A stretch of 18,503 nt of DNA, taken from Eubacterium sp. UBA5416. GTDB taxonomy: Bacteria > Bacillota > Clostridia > Lachnospirales > Lachnospiraceae. Numbering within the stretch: position 1 is the first letter of the stretch; each line of letters begins with the position of its first letter. The notes under the pieces were generated by a model. The model did no database searches. It had not been told where the DNA came from and was given only the letters and a program-made list of their open reading frames with translations. Below, piece by piece: positions 7,025-14,756 of the stretch. Position numbers and translations under genes: made by a program. The stretch is taken from NCBI GenBank assembly GCA_002409525.1, contig DHNM01000016.1:1-18503 (forward strand). Reading direction: 5' to 3'.

Positions 7025-7764
7025 AACGAAGATACGATACCTATGTTTTCTCCGGAAAGGAATACACAATTTTAATACTTAAAGTTCTGGGACTTTCTCT
7101 CCTGTTAAACTATCTTTTCTTTCGAAGTATATGGGGACTTCTTCTTATTTTCCCAGTCGGATGTCTCTGCTATCGGGAGGAAAAAAAAACAAAACTGAAA
7201 AAGTTACGTCAAGAGCTCCACTATCATTTTAAGGAAGCAGTCGCTTCGATACACACAGCCGTTCAGGCGGGTCATTCTCTTGAAAGTGCTATAAAAGAAT
7301 CTTATCGGGATCTTGAAAAGACCTATGGCAGGTCAGATGTAATGGTTCAGGAACTATATGTGATGTGCAATCAGATAACCCTTAAAATTCCTGTTGAAGA
7401 ATTATTTTCAGATTTCGCAGACAGAAGCAAAATCGATGATATTGAGACATTTGCCCAGGTAGTTCGAATTTCCAAGAGAACCGGCGGAAACTTAAATCTG
7501 ATTTTACAGAACATCTGGAACACGCTGAGTGAAAAGATAGAGACCAAACAGGAAATAGATGCACAGGTCGCGGCAAAAAAATATGAACATAATATTATGA
7601 GCCTGATGCCGGCAGGTATCATACTTTATCTTCAACTGACTCTGCCTTCACTCTTATCAGAAGTGTACACAACATCCGCGGGTAAAATTGTGATGACTGT
7701 CTCACTTGTTATATATACTGCCGCATATCTGCTTGGCAGTAAAATCGTAGATATTGAAGTATGA
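7021..7764 (+). CDS. tadB: TadB-like pilus inner-membrane platform protein
   Basis: A T2SS-F (GspF)-type membrane protein of 247 residues, one half of the platform that CpaF acts on. Hydrophobic segments lie at about 17-50. A cytoplasmic helical domain follows (about 60-185), including AVASIHTAVQAGHSLESAI (73-91) and the signature VVRISKRTGGNLNLILQ (147-163). Two more membrane segments occur at about 193-212 and 222-240. The order matches the TadB fold of one F domain. The start is the ATG in the ATGA overlap with cpaF. It lies directly upstream of tadC, as in other Tad loci. Confidence 0.88.
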   Translation: MKRRYDTYVFSGKEYTILILKVLGLSLLLNYLFFRSIWGLLLIFPVGCLCYREEKKTKLKKLRQELHYHFKEAVASIHTAVQAGHSLESAIKESYRDLEKTYGRSDVMVQELYVMCNQITLKIPVEELFSDFADRSKIDDIETFAQVVRISKRTGGNLNLILQNIWNTLSEKIETKQEIDAQVAAKKYEHNIMSLMPAGIILYLQLTLPSLLSEVYTTSAGKIVMTVSLVIYTAAYLLGSKIVDIEV

Positions 7765-7778
7765 ACCGGAGGGATTCT

Positions 7779-8987
7779 ATGGAAAAAAAATTATTGGCAG
7801 TTCTAACTGTATCCGGAATTATCCTAAGTGCCGCATTTATGATAAAAGATTACACAACTGCGAGAACAATCCCCGATTACAAACTGAAACGTGGCACCTA
7901 TGGACAAGGTGAAAGAGAAGAGGTACTTGACTATGAAATCAGTGACGGAACAAAGGGAAATATCGCTCTGGAAATACCAGAGGCGACTTATACAGCAAAA
8001 GAAAGCAGGAAAATTCTAACCAAAACACTGCTGCAGATGGATAAGGCCATACTGGCGGATAATCATTCTTCGAATCATATAGACAGAAACCTGGATCTGG
8101 TAAATTCTCTCCCTGACAGCCCCGTGTCAATATCCTGGAGTAGCAGCCGTCCGGATCTCATCGACTTTGAAGGGATCTTAAGCAGAGATATTCCAAAAGA
8201 AGGAACTGACGTCTTGCTTGAAGCCGAGCTCAGCCTCTCCGGGCAGTCAGAAAATTACCGGAAGGACATAATAATCTTTCCGCCAAGGCCTTCAACCGTG
8301 AACGAACAGTTAAAGTATAAGGTTGAAGAAGAAAACAGTAAATTAGAGGGAAAAGAATTTATTCTTCCAGAATCCCTGGACGACGAACGAAAAATCACAT
8401 GGAAGTTCAAGCCCTCTTCTACCGGAACATCAATCCTCATTTTAACGATTGCCCTCGTTCTTTTCCTGTATATTGCTCCGAAAAAACAGCAGGAGGAACT
8501 TTTGCGGCAGCGCAGAGAACAGTTGATCCTTGACTATCCCGATATTATAACCAAGTTCCTTCTATTATTAAGTGCCGGGCTCAGTATCAGGAGCTGTTTT
8601 GAGCGCATCACGATGGACTACAGTAAGATCAGGGATGAACAGTATAAAAAGATTCACCCTGTCTACAAAGAAATTGCTTTCACCTATCGAGAAATGAAAA
8701 GTGGCGGCTCAGAAATTACTGCTTATGAAAACCTCGGAAAAAGATGTGAATGTCCCGAATATAAGACCTTCTCTACCCTGCTTGCACAGAATGTGAGAAA
8801 AGGGAATAAGGACATCGTGGAGATTCTGGAAAGAGAGGCTCATGATGCCTTCGATCAGAGGAAACGGAATGCGCGCATTATGGGTGACAAAGCCGGCACA
8901 AAGCTGTTAATACCGATGATCATGATGCTTAGTATTGTCTTATTGATCTTAATGGTACCCGCTTTTCTGTCATTCACAGAAATCTGA
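7779..8987 (+). CDS. tadC: TadC-like platform protein with an N-terminal extracytoplasmic Ig-like region
   Basis: The second T2SS-F partner, 402 residues from ATG 7779, which follows GGAGGGATTCT; an earlier in-frame ATG at 7761 overlaps the tadB stop but has no site. Residues below count from 7761. A membrane segment (11-28) leads to a region of about 190 residues that should lie outside the cell. ISWSSSRPDLIDFEGIL (124-140) and VLLEAELSLSG (151-161) resemble atrophied bacterial Ig domains. KITWKFKPSS (211-220) may be the start of another strand set. A second membrane segment (about 224-239) leads to the F domain with LLLLSAGLSIRSCFERI (267-283), and the protein ends in a third hydrophobic stretch (about 382-404). 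TadC proteins are usually shorter without such an outer region, so it is a notable addition. Confidence 0.85.
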   Translation: MEKKLLAVLTVSGIILSAAFMIKDYTTARTIPDYKLKRGTYGQGEREEVLDYEISDGTKGNIALEIPEATYTAKESRKILTKTLLQMDKAILADNHSSNHIDRNLDLVNSLPDSPVSISWSSSRPDLIDFEGILSRDIPKEGTDVLLEAELSLSGQSENYRKDIIIFPPRPSTVNEQLKYKVEEENSKLEGKEFILPESLDDERKITWKFKPSSTGTSILILTIALVLFLYIAPKKQQEELLRQRREQLILDYPDIITKFLLLLSAGLSIRSCFERITMDYSKIRDEQYKKIHPVYKEIAFTYREMKSGGSEITAYENLGKRCECPEYKTFSTLLAQNVRKGNKDIVEILEREAHDAFDQRKRNARIMGDKAGTKLLIPMIMMLSIVLLILMVPAFLSFTEI

Positions 8988-9020
8988 TGATGCCAGAGCT
9001 GAAAGATGATACATTCTATG

Positions 9021-9032
9021 GAAAGGAGGTGA
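9021..9032 (+). promoter_or_regulatory. Exceptionally strong ribosome binding site of the pilin
   Basis: GAAAGGAGGTGA matches 12 consecutive bases complementary to the usual Firmicutes 16S 3' end, with five bases before ATG 9038. It is the longest such match I see in the operon. It selects this ATG over the in-frame ATG at 8987 and suits a major subunit made in excess. Confidence 0.85.
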
Positions 9033-9037
9033 GGCAA

Positions 9038-9205
9038 ATGAAAGAAATCCAGGCATTTTGGAAGGAGGAAGATGCAGTTGCGGTCGTTGAGGTTATACTG
9101 ATCCTTGTTGTCCTGATTGCTCTTGTGGTTATCTTTAAGAAACAACTGACAAGTCTGGTTAATGATATCCTGTCAAAAGTCACGAAAGAAAGTAAAAACA
9201 TCTAG
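9038..9205 (+). CDS. Flp1-like type IVb pilin (major pilus subunit)
   Basis: A 55-residue prepilin that should polymerise into the pilus fibre after cleavage. It begins MKEIQAFWKEEDA, a short charged leader, followed by VAVVEVILILVVLIALVVIF (14-33), the hydrophobic assembly helix. Cleavage after Ala13 would leave Glu18 at position +5, the glutamate needed for pilin assembly. The usual Gly before the cut is Ala here. The C-terminus is short and lysine-rich (TKESKNI). The sequence matches the Flp1-like pilin family typical of Firmicutes Tad loci. The gene sits between the platform and minor pilin genes and has the strongest ribosome binding site in the operon and a hairpin right after its stop. 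Confidence 0.9.
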   Translation: MKEIQAFWKEEDAVAVVEVILILVVLIALVVIFKKQLTSLVNDILSKVTKESKNI

Positions 9206-9222
9206 TGTGCCGTCGGCGCACT
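9204..9222 (+). other. Stem-loop after the pilin gene
   Basis: GTGTGCC, GTC, GGCGCAC form a stem of seven pairs with one G-U, extended by an A-T pair, starting inside the stop codon. No T-tract follows, so it is not an ordinary terminator. It may protect the pilin mRNA 3' end or lower downstream expression, which would help set subunit ratios. That role is inferred. Confidence 0.5.
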
Positions 9223-9266
9223 GACCACAAACCCAAACTGCCTAAATAGAAAGGAGCTTGTATACC

Positions 9267-10724
9267 ATGAAGTGTAAACGGGGAAGTATCACCATTTACC
9301 TCTGTCTGACCCTGACAATTATCTTGTCATTGTTCACTGCCATGTTGAAATCTATCCGGACCGCCGGTGGGCGTGTTATCATAGCGTCAGCCATGGACCA
9401 GGGCCTGTTTTCACTGTTTGCACAGTATGATAAGGACCTTCTGGAGGAATATGATTTGTTCTATATTAACGGAGGTTTTGGAAGCGATTCACTTCAGATG
9501 AATGCTTTATATGAGATGGTCAGCCACGATGCAATGTATAGTCTGGATCCATACGGGCATGGAAATAGAAATTTTTTTGGAGCAGACTTTGTGTCAGGCA
9601 GCATCACCGGTTACGTTCTGGCCACAGATCAGACGGGAAACTCATTTGTGGACCAGGTATCGGAACATATGAAATCATCACTCGCCGCTTCTGGTATACA
9701 GCAGCTTTCAGAAACTATAAACTCACAGTCAAAAAAAATGACATCACAGCAGGAACAGCTAAAACAGATTATAAGTAGTGATCCCATATCGGTATACGAT
9801 CAGGAAATAGCCTCTGCGGCTCCTCAAGAGCCCGGCAGCGTGCCTGTACAGGCGCCAGAAGAGTTCCCTGCCGAAACCCGGGATATAAATCCAATCGAGC
9901 TTATCAGAAATATCAGAAAATCAGGGACTCTCGGACTTGTAGTGAAAGATCCGGACGCTCTGTCACCGTTTAAAATTGATTCTTCAGTGATGTCTTCACA
10001 CAGAACTCTAAACCGGGGAATGGGCCTGCTGCCCGCTTCCCATTCGGGGGGAACCGACAAGTTAATGATGATGGAATATCTTATGGAAAAATTTCCGAAT
10101 TTTACATCATCTGAAATCACGGATGGGCTCTCCTATCAGATTGAATATGTGATCGCAGGAAAAGATACGGATACAGAAAACTTAAAATCCGTCGTAAAGC
10201 AGCTGCGCCAAATCCGGGCAATATCAAATATGATCTATCTCTATTTTTCCCCGGAAAAGAAAGCACAAGCCGACCTTGCGGCAGCAGGTATCTCCTCTTC
10301 TATGTTGATTCCTGTATCACAGCCGGTCATCTCAATGGCACTCTTATCCAGCTGGGCATACGCGGAAAGTATCTCAGATGTTCGAAGCCTGCTGGATGGA
10401 CAGAAAGTACCCCTGGTCAAAAGCGACAGCACCTGGAAGATCTCACTTGAGGGACTGTCATCCTTTCTGACCAGTACGGAACATGTTACTCAAAGTAGCA
10501 GCGAGGGTTTCGATTACAGCTGGTATCTTAGATTTCTTCTTTTTAAACAGTCACAGGCAAAACTTACAACGTCAGCGATGGATCTAGTGGAATATAACAT
10601 GAATCTGATAAATCCGGATGGTCATTTTCACATCGACAACTGTGTGGAATCTCTGGAAATAGAAGCTGTCTGGGAAATAGACTACAACAATTACAACATA
10701 TGCAGAAATTATAGTTATCAATAA
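9267..10724 (+). CDS. DUF5702-like Tad-associated membrane protein
   Basis: A 485-residue protein with one N-terminal membrane segment (SITIYLCLTLTIILSLFTAM, 7-26) and a large region predicted to be outside. It matches my recollection of the DUF5702 family found in Lachnospiraceae Tad loci. The N-terminus resembles TadG-like proteins but lacks the E+5 of a true prepilin. Residues about 130-170 are Gln/Ser-rich and may be helical. Residues about 185-205 are Pro/Glu-rich and look like a linker. The C-terminus contains VEYNMNLINPDGHFHIDNC. No enzyme motif was seen. The ATG at 9267 follows AGAAAGGAG by ten bases. A structural or export role in the pilus is the likely function, from context. Confidence 0.7.
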   Translation: MKCKRGSITIYLCLTLTIILSLFTAMLKSIRTAGGRVIIASAMDQGLFSLFAQYDKDLLEEYDLFYINGGFGSDSLQMNALYEMVSHDAMYSLDPYGHGNRNFFGADFVSGSITGYVLATDQTGNSFVDQVSEHMKSSLAASGIQQLSETINSQSKKMTSQQEQLKQIISSDPISVYDQEIASAAPQEPGSVPVQAPEEFPAETRDINPIELIRNIRKSGTLGLVVKDPDALSPFKIDSSVMSSHRTLNRGMGLLPASHSGGTDKLMMMEYLMEKFPNFTSSEITDGLSYQIEYVIAGKDTDTENLKSVVKQLRQIRAISNMIYLYFSPEKKAQADLAAAGISSSMLIPVSQPVISMALLSSWAYAESISDVRSLLDGQKVPLVKSDSTWKISLEGLSSFLTSTEHVTQSSSEGFDYSWYLRFLLFKQSQAKLTTSAMDLVEYNMNLINPDGHFHIDNCVESLEIEAVWEIDYNNYNICRNYSYQ

Positions 10725-10738
10725 GGAGGTGTGGATGG

Positions 10739-11593
10739 GTGTCCTTTTACACGGATAAAAGAAAGAACAAACAGGGTTCAGTAATCACGCGCTTGGCCCC
10801 AGATAAAAAAAATAAAAGTGCTCTTCTTCCAAAGGTTTTTATAAAGACAGCAAAATGCAGGAGCAAACCTACCCCGAAGGTACCTGCCGGAGATAATAAT
10901 ATCAATCAATCCGGTAAAAGGGCAGCCATCTTCACTTCCATAAAAAATGCCAGTTTCACTGTCGAGGCCGCCCTCATTCTTCCATTCTTTCTTCTGATCT
11001 GTCTGACCATATTTGGCATGTTGAATTTTTACAGCCTATACGTATCAGAAAGTGTAGCCTTAAAAGATAGGGCTGAGAAAACTGCTGTATACGCCTATGA
11101 GTCTGACAGGTCTCCGGATTCAGACGGATATCTGACTCTTACCAAACCGGTAAATTATAAGGTTCCCTATTCTCCTGTTCCACTTCCCGCACTTGAAGTC
11201 CCATGCTTCGCCAGAGTTCACATCTGGTGCGGGTATCTGGGATCAGGATTTGGCTTTGACAGTAATACAGACAGCGAGATGGTCTACGTCACCGACTATG
11301 AAAGTGTTTATCACACAGATCCTTCCTGCAGTCATCTCGACTTACATATATTTACCAAATCTCTCTCAGAAGCAAGGAAATCCAGAAATATAGATGGTGC
11401 ACGTTATCATCCCTGTGAAAAATGCATTCGCAAAGCAGGTGCTAATCCGCAGGTTTATCTGTCAGAACGCGGAACTGCCTATCACAACAATCTGGAGTGC
11501 AGCGGACTGAAAAGGAATGTCCGACTGGTTGAGAAATCAGAGGTTTCCGGTCTCAGACTCTGCAGCAGATGTGGGTCACAAAGCAGACATTAA
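10739..11593 (+). CDS. TadE-like pseudopilin with two C-terminal Cys/His modules
   Basis: A 284-residue protein. Residues 1-70 are basic and unusually long for a prepilin leader. ASFTVEAALILPFFLLICLT (71-90) is a TadE-type assembly helix; a cut after Ala71 puts Glu76 at +5. The outer part ends in two related modules. The first has VYVTDYESVYHTDPSCSHL (182-200), then HPCEKC (224-229). The second has VYLSERGTAYHNNLECSGL (239-257), then RLCSRCG (273-279). Each supplies YH, one Cys and a CxxC pair, like small Ada-type metal sites at the ends of some secreted proteins. Metal binding or disulfides are plausible. The start is GTG 10739, nine bases after AAGGAGG; ATG 10735 in another frame stops after seven codons. 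Function is inferred from context. Confidence 0.82.
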   Translation: MSFYTDKRKNKQGSVITRLAPDKKNKSALLPKVFIKTAKCRSKPTPKVPAGDNNINQSGKRAAIFTSIKNASFTVEAALILPFFLLICLTIFGMLNFYSLYVSESVALKDRAEKTAVYAYESDRSPDSDGYLTLTKPVNYKVPYSPVPLPALEVPCFARVHIWCGYLGSGFGFDSNTDSEMVYVTDYESVYHTDPSCSHLDLHIFTKSLSEARKSRNIDGARYHPCEKCIRKAGANPQVYLSERGTAYHNNLECSGLKRNVRLVEKSEVSGLRLCSRCGSQSRH

Positions 11594-11603
11594 GGAGGTT
11601 ATC

Positions 11604-12026
11604 ATGGACTGGATCAATGTAATTACTCTTGCTCTGCTCGCCATCGACAGCTGGGGAGATCTGCGCAGCAGGGAAATCTATCTTTTTCCCACTGTCATCT
11701 ATGGGATTGCGGGGATTATTCTCAAATTCTGTATGGGGCAGTCTTCCTTATATGAGCTGATCATTCGTATCATTCCCGGATTCTTTCTGCTTCTAGTCGG
11801 AAAAGTCAGCGGCGAAAAGATCGGTTATGGAGACGGTCTTGTAATACTGACGCTTGGAATCTGGATCGGTTTCACCGACTGCCTGCTCACACTCACCGGA
11901 GGTCTTTTGCTGGCTTTTATCTTCTCAGTCACATTTCTGACCTTAAGGAAATTCAAAGGTGGCACTCAGCTGCCTTTCATACCCTTTTTGTTAATCAGCT
12001 ATATAGGGAGGCTTTTTGTCCAATGA
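11604..12026 (+). CDS. Prepilin peptidase 2 (A24 family)
   Basis: A 140-residue membrane aspartyl protease, the second of its kind in the operon. The first catalytic Asp is Asp19 in IDSWGDLRSREIYLFP and the second is Asp77 in the GxGD motif KIGYGDGLVILTLG. Hydrophobic segments surround both, ending with PFIPFLLISYIG. Unlike peptidase 1 its frame is intact. The ATG at 11604 follows TAAGGAGGTT. The stop overlaps the next gene as ATGA. It differs clearly in sequence from peptidase 1, so the two are old paralogs and not a recent duplication. It may process the TadE-like proteins on either side, or supply all processing if peptidase 1 is inactive. Confidence 0.88.
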   Translation: MDWINVITLALLAIDSWGDLRSREIYLFPTVIYGIAGIILKFCMGQSSLYELIIRIIPGFFLLLVGKVSGEKIGYGDGLVILTLGIWIGFTDCLLTLTGGLLLAFIFSVTFLTLRKFKGGTQLPFIPFLLISYIGRLFVQ

Positions 12027-12421
12027 AGAATAAACATATAATCTGTCATGCTTCTATGTCCGTAGAAGCGGTTTTCGTTGTCCCCTTAGTGCTATTTATA
12101 CTGTTTTTTCTACTTTCATTTAGCTTCTTTACACATCAGAAAGTCTGGTTCACAGAAGCGGCCTATGAGGCGGCTCTATCTCCTGATTGCGAGGAGGAAA
12201 AAGCACACCTCCTGCTGGAAGAGGCTCCTCTTGGCATCGGTACTCCGCATGTCGATGTAAAAAAATATGATCATCACATACAAGTCACTTATCGCGGAAA
12301 TATATCGGGCACAAGCAAAATCAACTTAAACTATCAGTCATCTGCCGAGACCCAGATCCTGAATCCCGCAGAAATTATCAGGAAAATTAGGGCCGGAAAA
12401 CAGCTTGCCGAAAAACGCTGA
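12023..12421 (+). CDS. TadE-like minor pseudopilin
   Basis: A 132-residue protein with a short basic leader and the helix MSVEAVFVVPLVLFILFFLL (12-31). A cut after Ala10 places Glu15 at +5, so it should be a peptidase substrate and enter the pilus as a minor subunit. The outer part (about 40-132) is short, with a basic tail (AGKQLAEKR), and shows no domain I recognise. There is one Cys at residue 56 in the outer part. The start is in an ATGA overlap with prepilin peptidase 2, so the two are translated together. It has the place and size of TadE/TadF in other loci. Confidence 0.8.
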   Translation: MKNKHIICHASMSVEAVFVVPLVLFILFFLLSFSFFTHQKVWFTEAAYEAALSPDCEEEKAHLLLEEAPLGIGTPHVDVKKYDHHIQVTYRGNISGTSKINLNYQSSAETQILNPAEIIRKIRAGKQLAEKR

Positions 12422-12471
12422 ACCAGGCCGAGCTTCCATATATGAAACATGTTAAGAAAGGGTGTGTATAA

Positions 12472-13746
12472 ATGATACATATTGAATATCAAAGAGACTT
12501 GAATCACAATTACGTAATCTTGGAAAGTCCCGGGGCCGTGGACACCGGCACTTATCAGGTCAGAATGATTTTGTCCAACGATATCGACGGACTCCTCCAC
12601 TGCAGTATCCGGGGCGTTGACGGTCAGACATTATACTGCTATGAGATAACCTCCATGCAGTCGTTAAAAAGCGTCTATGAATTCAAAAATATACAGTCGG
12701 ATTTTCTCATTCATCTTTATGAGCAGATTCTTCATGCTTTAGAACTTATGGAACAGTTTTTATTGAATCTGAATGACCTCATTCTACTTCCGGAATTAAT
12801 TTTTCTCAGCCCTGAGAGCAATGAGATTAACTTCTGCTTTTTGCCCGGTTATGAGAAAGGTATACAAAAAGAATTACGGGATTTAATGGAATACCTGCTT
12901 CCAAAGATTGATCATAAGGATCAGACAGCTGTTACAGCCGGTTATGGTCTGTATCGGGTCATTGCTGAGGAACATTGTGATATCGAAGCTCTAAGAGAAG
13001 CACTTAATGTACAGAAAACTTCGGTTGTGCAGCCCGACGTTCTGCCGGATGATCCGGAAGATCAGGAACCTGAAGATATAGAAAGGGAAAAGATCCTGGA
13101 TGATTTCTTTTCTTCCTCAGATGAAGCTAAAGACGAAGACAGCTTCGATGAAAAAACTCTGGGGATTGGAATCGGTCTGAGCCTGACAGTTTTAATTATC
13201 CTGTATAAGATCTTTTCACTGCCTCTGTGGATCTGTCTTGTGATCCTCTGCCTGAGCGGAGGAGGTGCAACGGCAGCATATCTCGTAAAAAGTGGAAAGC
13301 TGAAAAAAGGTAATGAAGCCCCCGTTCCTCCTCCCCAAAGAGAAAAGCCGTTCTCTTTCATAAATTCTGACAAAGAAAGGAAAAAGGAAGACAGGAACCT
13401 GCCTCCTCTTTATGGTAAAACCGAACTGCTGGGAAATACCCAAACTCACTCCAGCCCACAGCTGATACCTCTGTCCTCTCAAAACGCGGATCCCATTCCT
13501 CTGAATAAAGAACTGATACTTGTAGGAAAACTCTCTTCTGCCGTCGATGGAATCATCGACTCCCCTGCAGTCAGCCGGATTCATGCAAAAATCAAAAAAA
13601 CAGACGGAAGCTACTATATTGGCGATCTCAACTCCCGAAATGGAACTTTCGTAAACGGAAATCCTATAACAGGCGAAGATGAAGTAAAGTTAAACTCAGG
13701 TGATGAGGTTACCTTTGCGGATCTGACTTATCGCATTGTGTTCTGA
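12472..13746 (+). CDS. FHA-domain membrane protein with DUF6382-like N-terminus
   Basis: A 424-residue protein. Residues 1-175 form a soluble domain like the DUF6382 family. An acidic linker (about 188-226) leads to two hydrophobic segments (about 229-248 and 251-270). A Pro/Lys-rich linker (280-315) follows, then a C-terminal FHA domain (about 345-424). The FHA phosphothreonine-binding residues are visible in SPAVSRIHAKI (364-374) and DLNSRNGTFVNG (385-396). A YGKTELLG motif (314-321) before the FHA domain could be a phosphorylated Thr317 bound in cis or trans, by analogy with GarA-like proteins. The ATG at 12472 follows AAGAAAGGGTG. It closes the operon and probably couples pilus assembly to a Ser/Thr kinase, which is not in this window. 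Its end overlaps the convergent ybaK gene by 19 bp. Confidence 0.85.
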   Translation: MIHIEYQRDLNHNYVILESPGAVDTGTYQVRMILSNDIDGLLHCSIRGVDGQTLYCYEITSMQSLKSVYEFKNIQSDFLIHLYEQILHALELMEQFLLNLNDLILLPELIFLSPESNEINFCFLPGYEKGIQKELRDLMEYLLPKIDHKDQTAVTAGYGLYRVIAEEHCDIEALREALNVQKTSVVQPDVLPDDPEDQEPEDIEREKILDDFFSSSDEAKDEDSFDEKTLGIGIGLSLTVLIILYKIFSLPLWICLVILCLSGGGATAAYLVKSGKLKKGNEAPVPPPQREKPFSFINSDKERKKEDRNLPPLYGKTELLGNTQTHSSPQLIPLSSQNADPIPLNKELILVGKLSSAVDGIIDSPAVSRIHAKIKKTDGSYYIGDLNSRNGTFVNGNPITGEDEVKLNSGDEVTFADLTYRIVF

Positions 13747-14216
13747 ATCAGATCCGCATAATCGGCATCTACCGCTTTTATCAAATCTTCCGGTGAAAGA
13801 TATAAACTTGTCCCAATTCTGCCGCCGCTGACATATATATTTTCAAAATCCCGGGCAGAAGTATCAATATAAGTAGGAAACTGTCTTTTCATACCGATTG
13901 GGCTGCAGCCCCCTCTTACATATCCGGTAAGCTTTGTAATCTCTTTGACCGGAACCATCTGAAGCGACTTTTCTTTGACCTCTTTTGCCGCATGTTTCAG
14001 ATCAATCTCCCGGTCAACCGGTATGACCAGCACATAATGTTCTTTGCTTTTTCCCTCAAGTACCAGTGTCTTAAACGTCTGATGTATAGGTATTCCTTCT
14101 TTTTCTGCCATATGAACGCCATCTATAAACTCATCTGATTCATACTGAACCAGTTCGTATGGGATCTTTTTCTTTTCCAGAATCCTCATGGCATTTGTCT
14201 TAACTTCTTTTCCCAT
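13728..14216 (-). CDS. ybaK: YbaK/EbsC family Cys-tRNA(Pro)-type deacylase
   Basis: A 162-residue cytoplasmic editing protein that hydrolyses mischarged tRNA, typically Cys-tRNA(Pro). The family marks are HQTFKTLVLEG (45-55), whose Lys49 matches the essential lysine, HYVLVIPVDREIDLK (60-74), and TGYVRGGCSPIGMKRQFP (97-114). Length is normal. The ATG at 14216 has AAAGAGGTAAG about twelve bases upstream, a rather long gap. The gene converges on and overlaps the end of the pilus operon with no terminator between. It stands 18 bp downstream of the truncated kinase fragment on the same strand, so it may be read from that side. Confidence 0.93.
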   Translation of the reverse strand: MGKEVKTNAMRILEKKKIPYELVQYESDEFIDGVHMAEKEGIPIHQTFKTLVLEGKSKEHYVLVIPVDREIDLKHAAKEVKEKSLQMVPVKEITKLTGYVRGGCSPIGMKRQFPTYIDTSARDFENIYVSGGRIGTSLYLSPEDLIKAVDADYADLIQNTMR

Positions 14217-14234
14217 GATGTAGCTTACCTCTTT

Positions 14235-14756
14235 TCAAGTGTTAATCTTCAGACAGACAAGAGCTCCTTTTGTTCTTACTGAATTCTCAAGTATCAGCCT
14301 GCCGCCCTGGCTGTTTACAAAAGACTCTGCCATAAACAGGCCCACACCATAGTGATTTCGCGAATTTCTACTCTTATCGCTCTGATAAAACTGCTGTGTT
14401 CCTCTTTGTATATCCTCTTGTGTAAATCCGGGACCACTGTCCTCAATCATGAATACGAGCATTTTGTTTTCTTCTTTTATAAATATATGGATTTCTCCAC
14501 CGGGCGGTGTATATTCCAGTGCATTTGAAAGAAGATTACCCCATACCCGAAGAAGAAGCTGTCTGCTACTATTAATATAATCCGGAAGAGAAGAAATTTC
14601 AACCTCCAGGTGCTGATGCTTTCCCGCCGCTGCCGACTTTGCGCATTCTGCAAATTTCATAGCGGCTTGTTTCACGTAATGTCTCATTTCAATGCAAAAA
14701 GGACGAGTTTTGCACTCGCCCTGATAAATCATTCGCACAAATATGAAGCTCAGCAA
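14235..14756 (-). pseudogene. Truncated sensor histidine kinase (ATPase domain only)
   Basis: The reading holds a kinase ATP-binding domain: RVWGNLLSNALEYTPPGGEI (70-89, N-box), EDSGPGF (105-111, G1) and YGVGLFMAES (136-145, G2). The sensor and the His-containing dimerisation domain are missing. The only upstream start is a TTG (14756) that lies in the end of the MFS gene. The reading frame then runs through a terminator hairpin (14696-14721). Kinase-like sequence begins only after that hairpin, near 14690. So the 5' part was lost, probably when the MFS-GNAT module arrived or by a deletion. It may be transcribed but cannot autophosphorylate in the normal way. A short independent ATPase-only protein is less likely. 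Confidence 0.75.
14696..14721 (-). terminator. Intrinsic terminator of the MFS gene
   Basis: On the minus strand GGGCGAGT, loop GCAAA, ACTCGTCC, then TTTTT. The stem is eight pairs with one G-U. It lies 29 bp past the MFS stop codon and inside the reading frame of the kinase fragment, which marks the end of the MFS transcript. Confidence 0.8.

Noticed and set aside
9204..9222. The hairpin after the pilin as a full terminator
   Set aside because: No T-tract follows, and the operon continues in the same direction with well-spaced genes.
11517..11603. An upstream in-frame extension of prepilin peptidase 2
   Set aside because: It lies within the TadE-like gene, and TAAGGAGGTT places the start at 11604.
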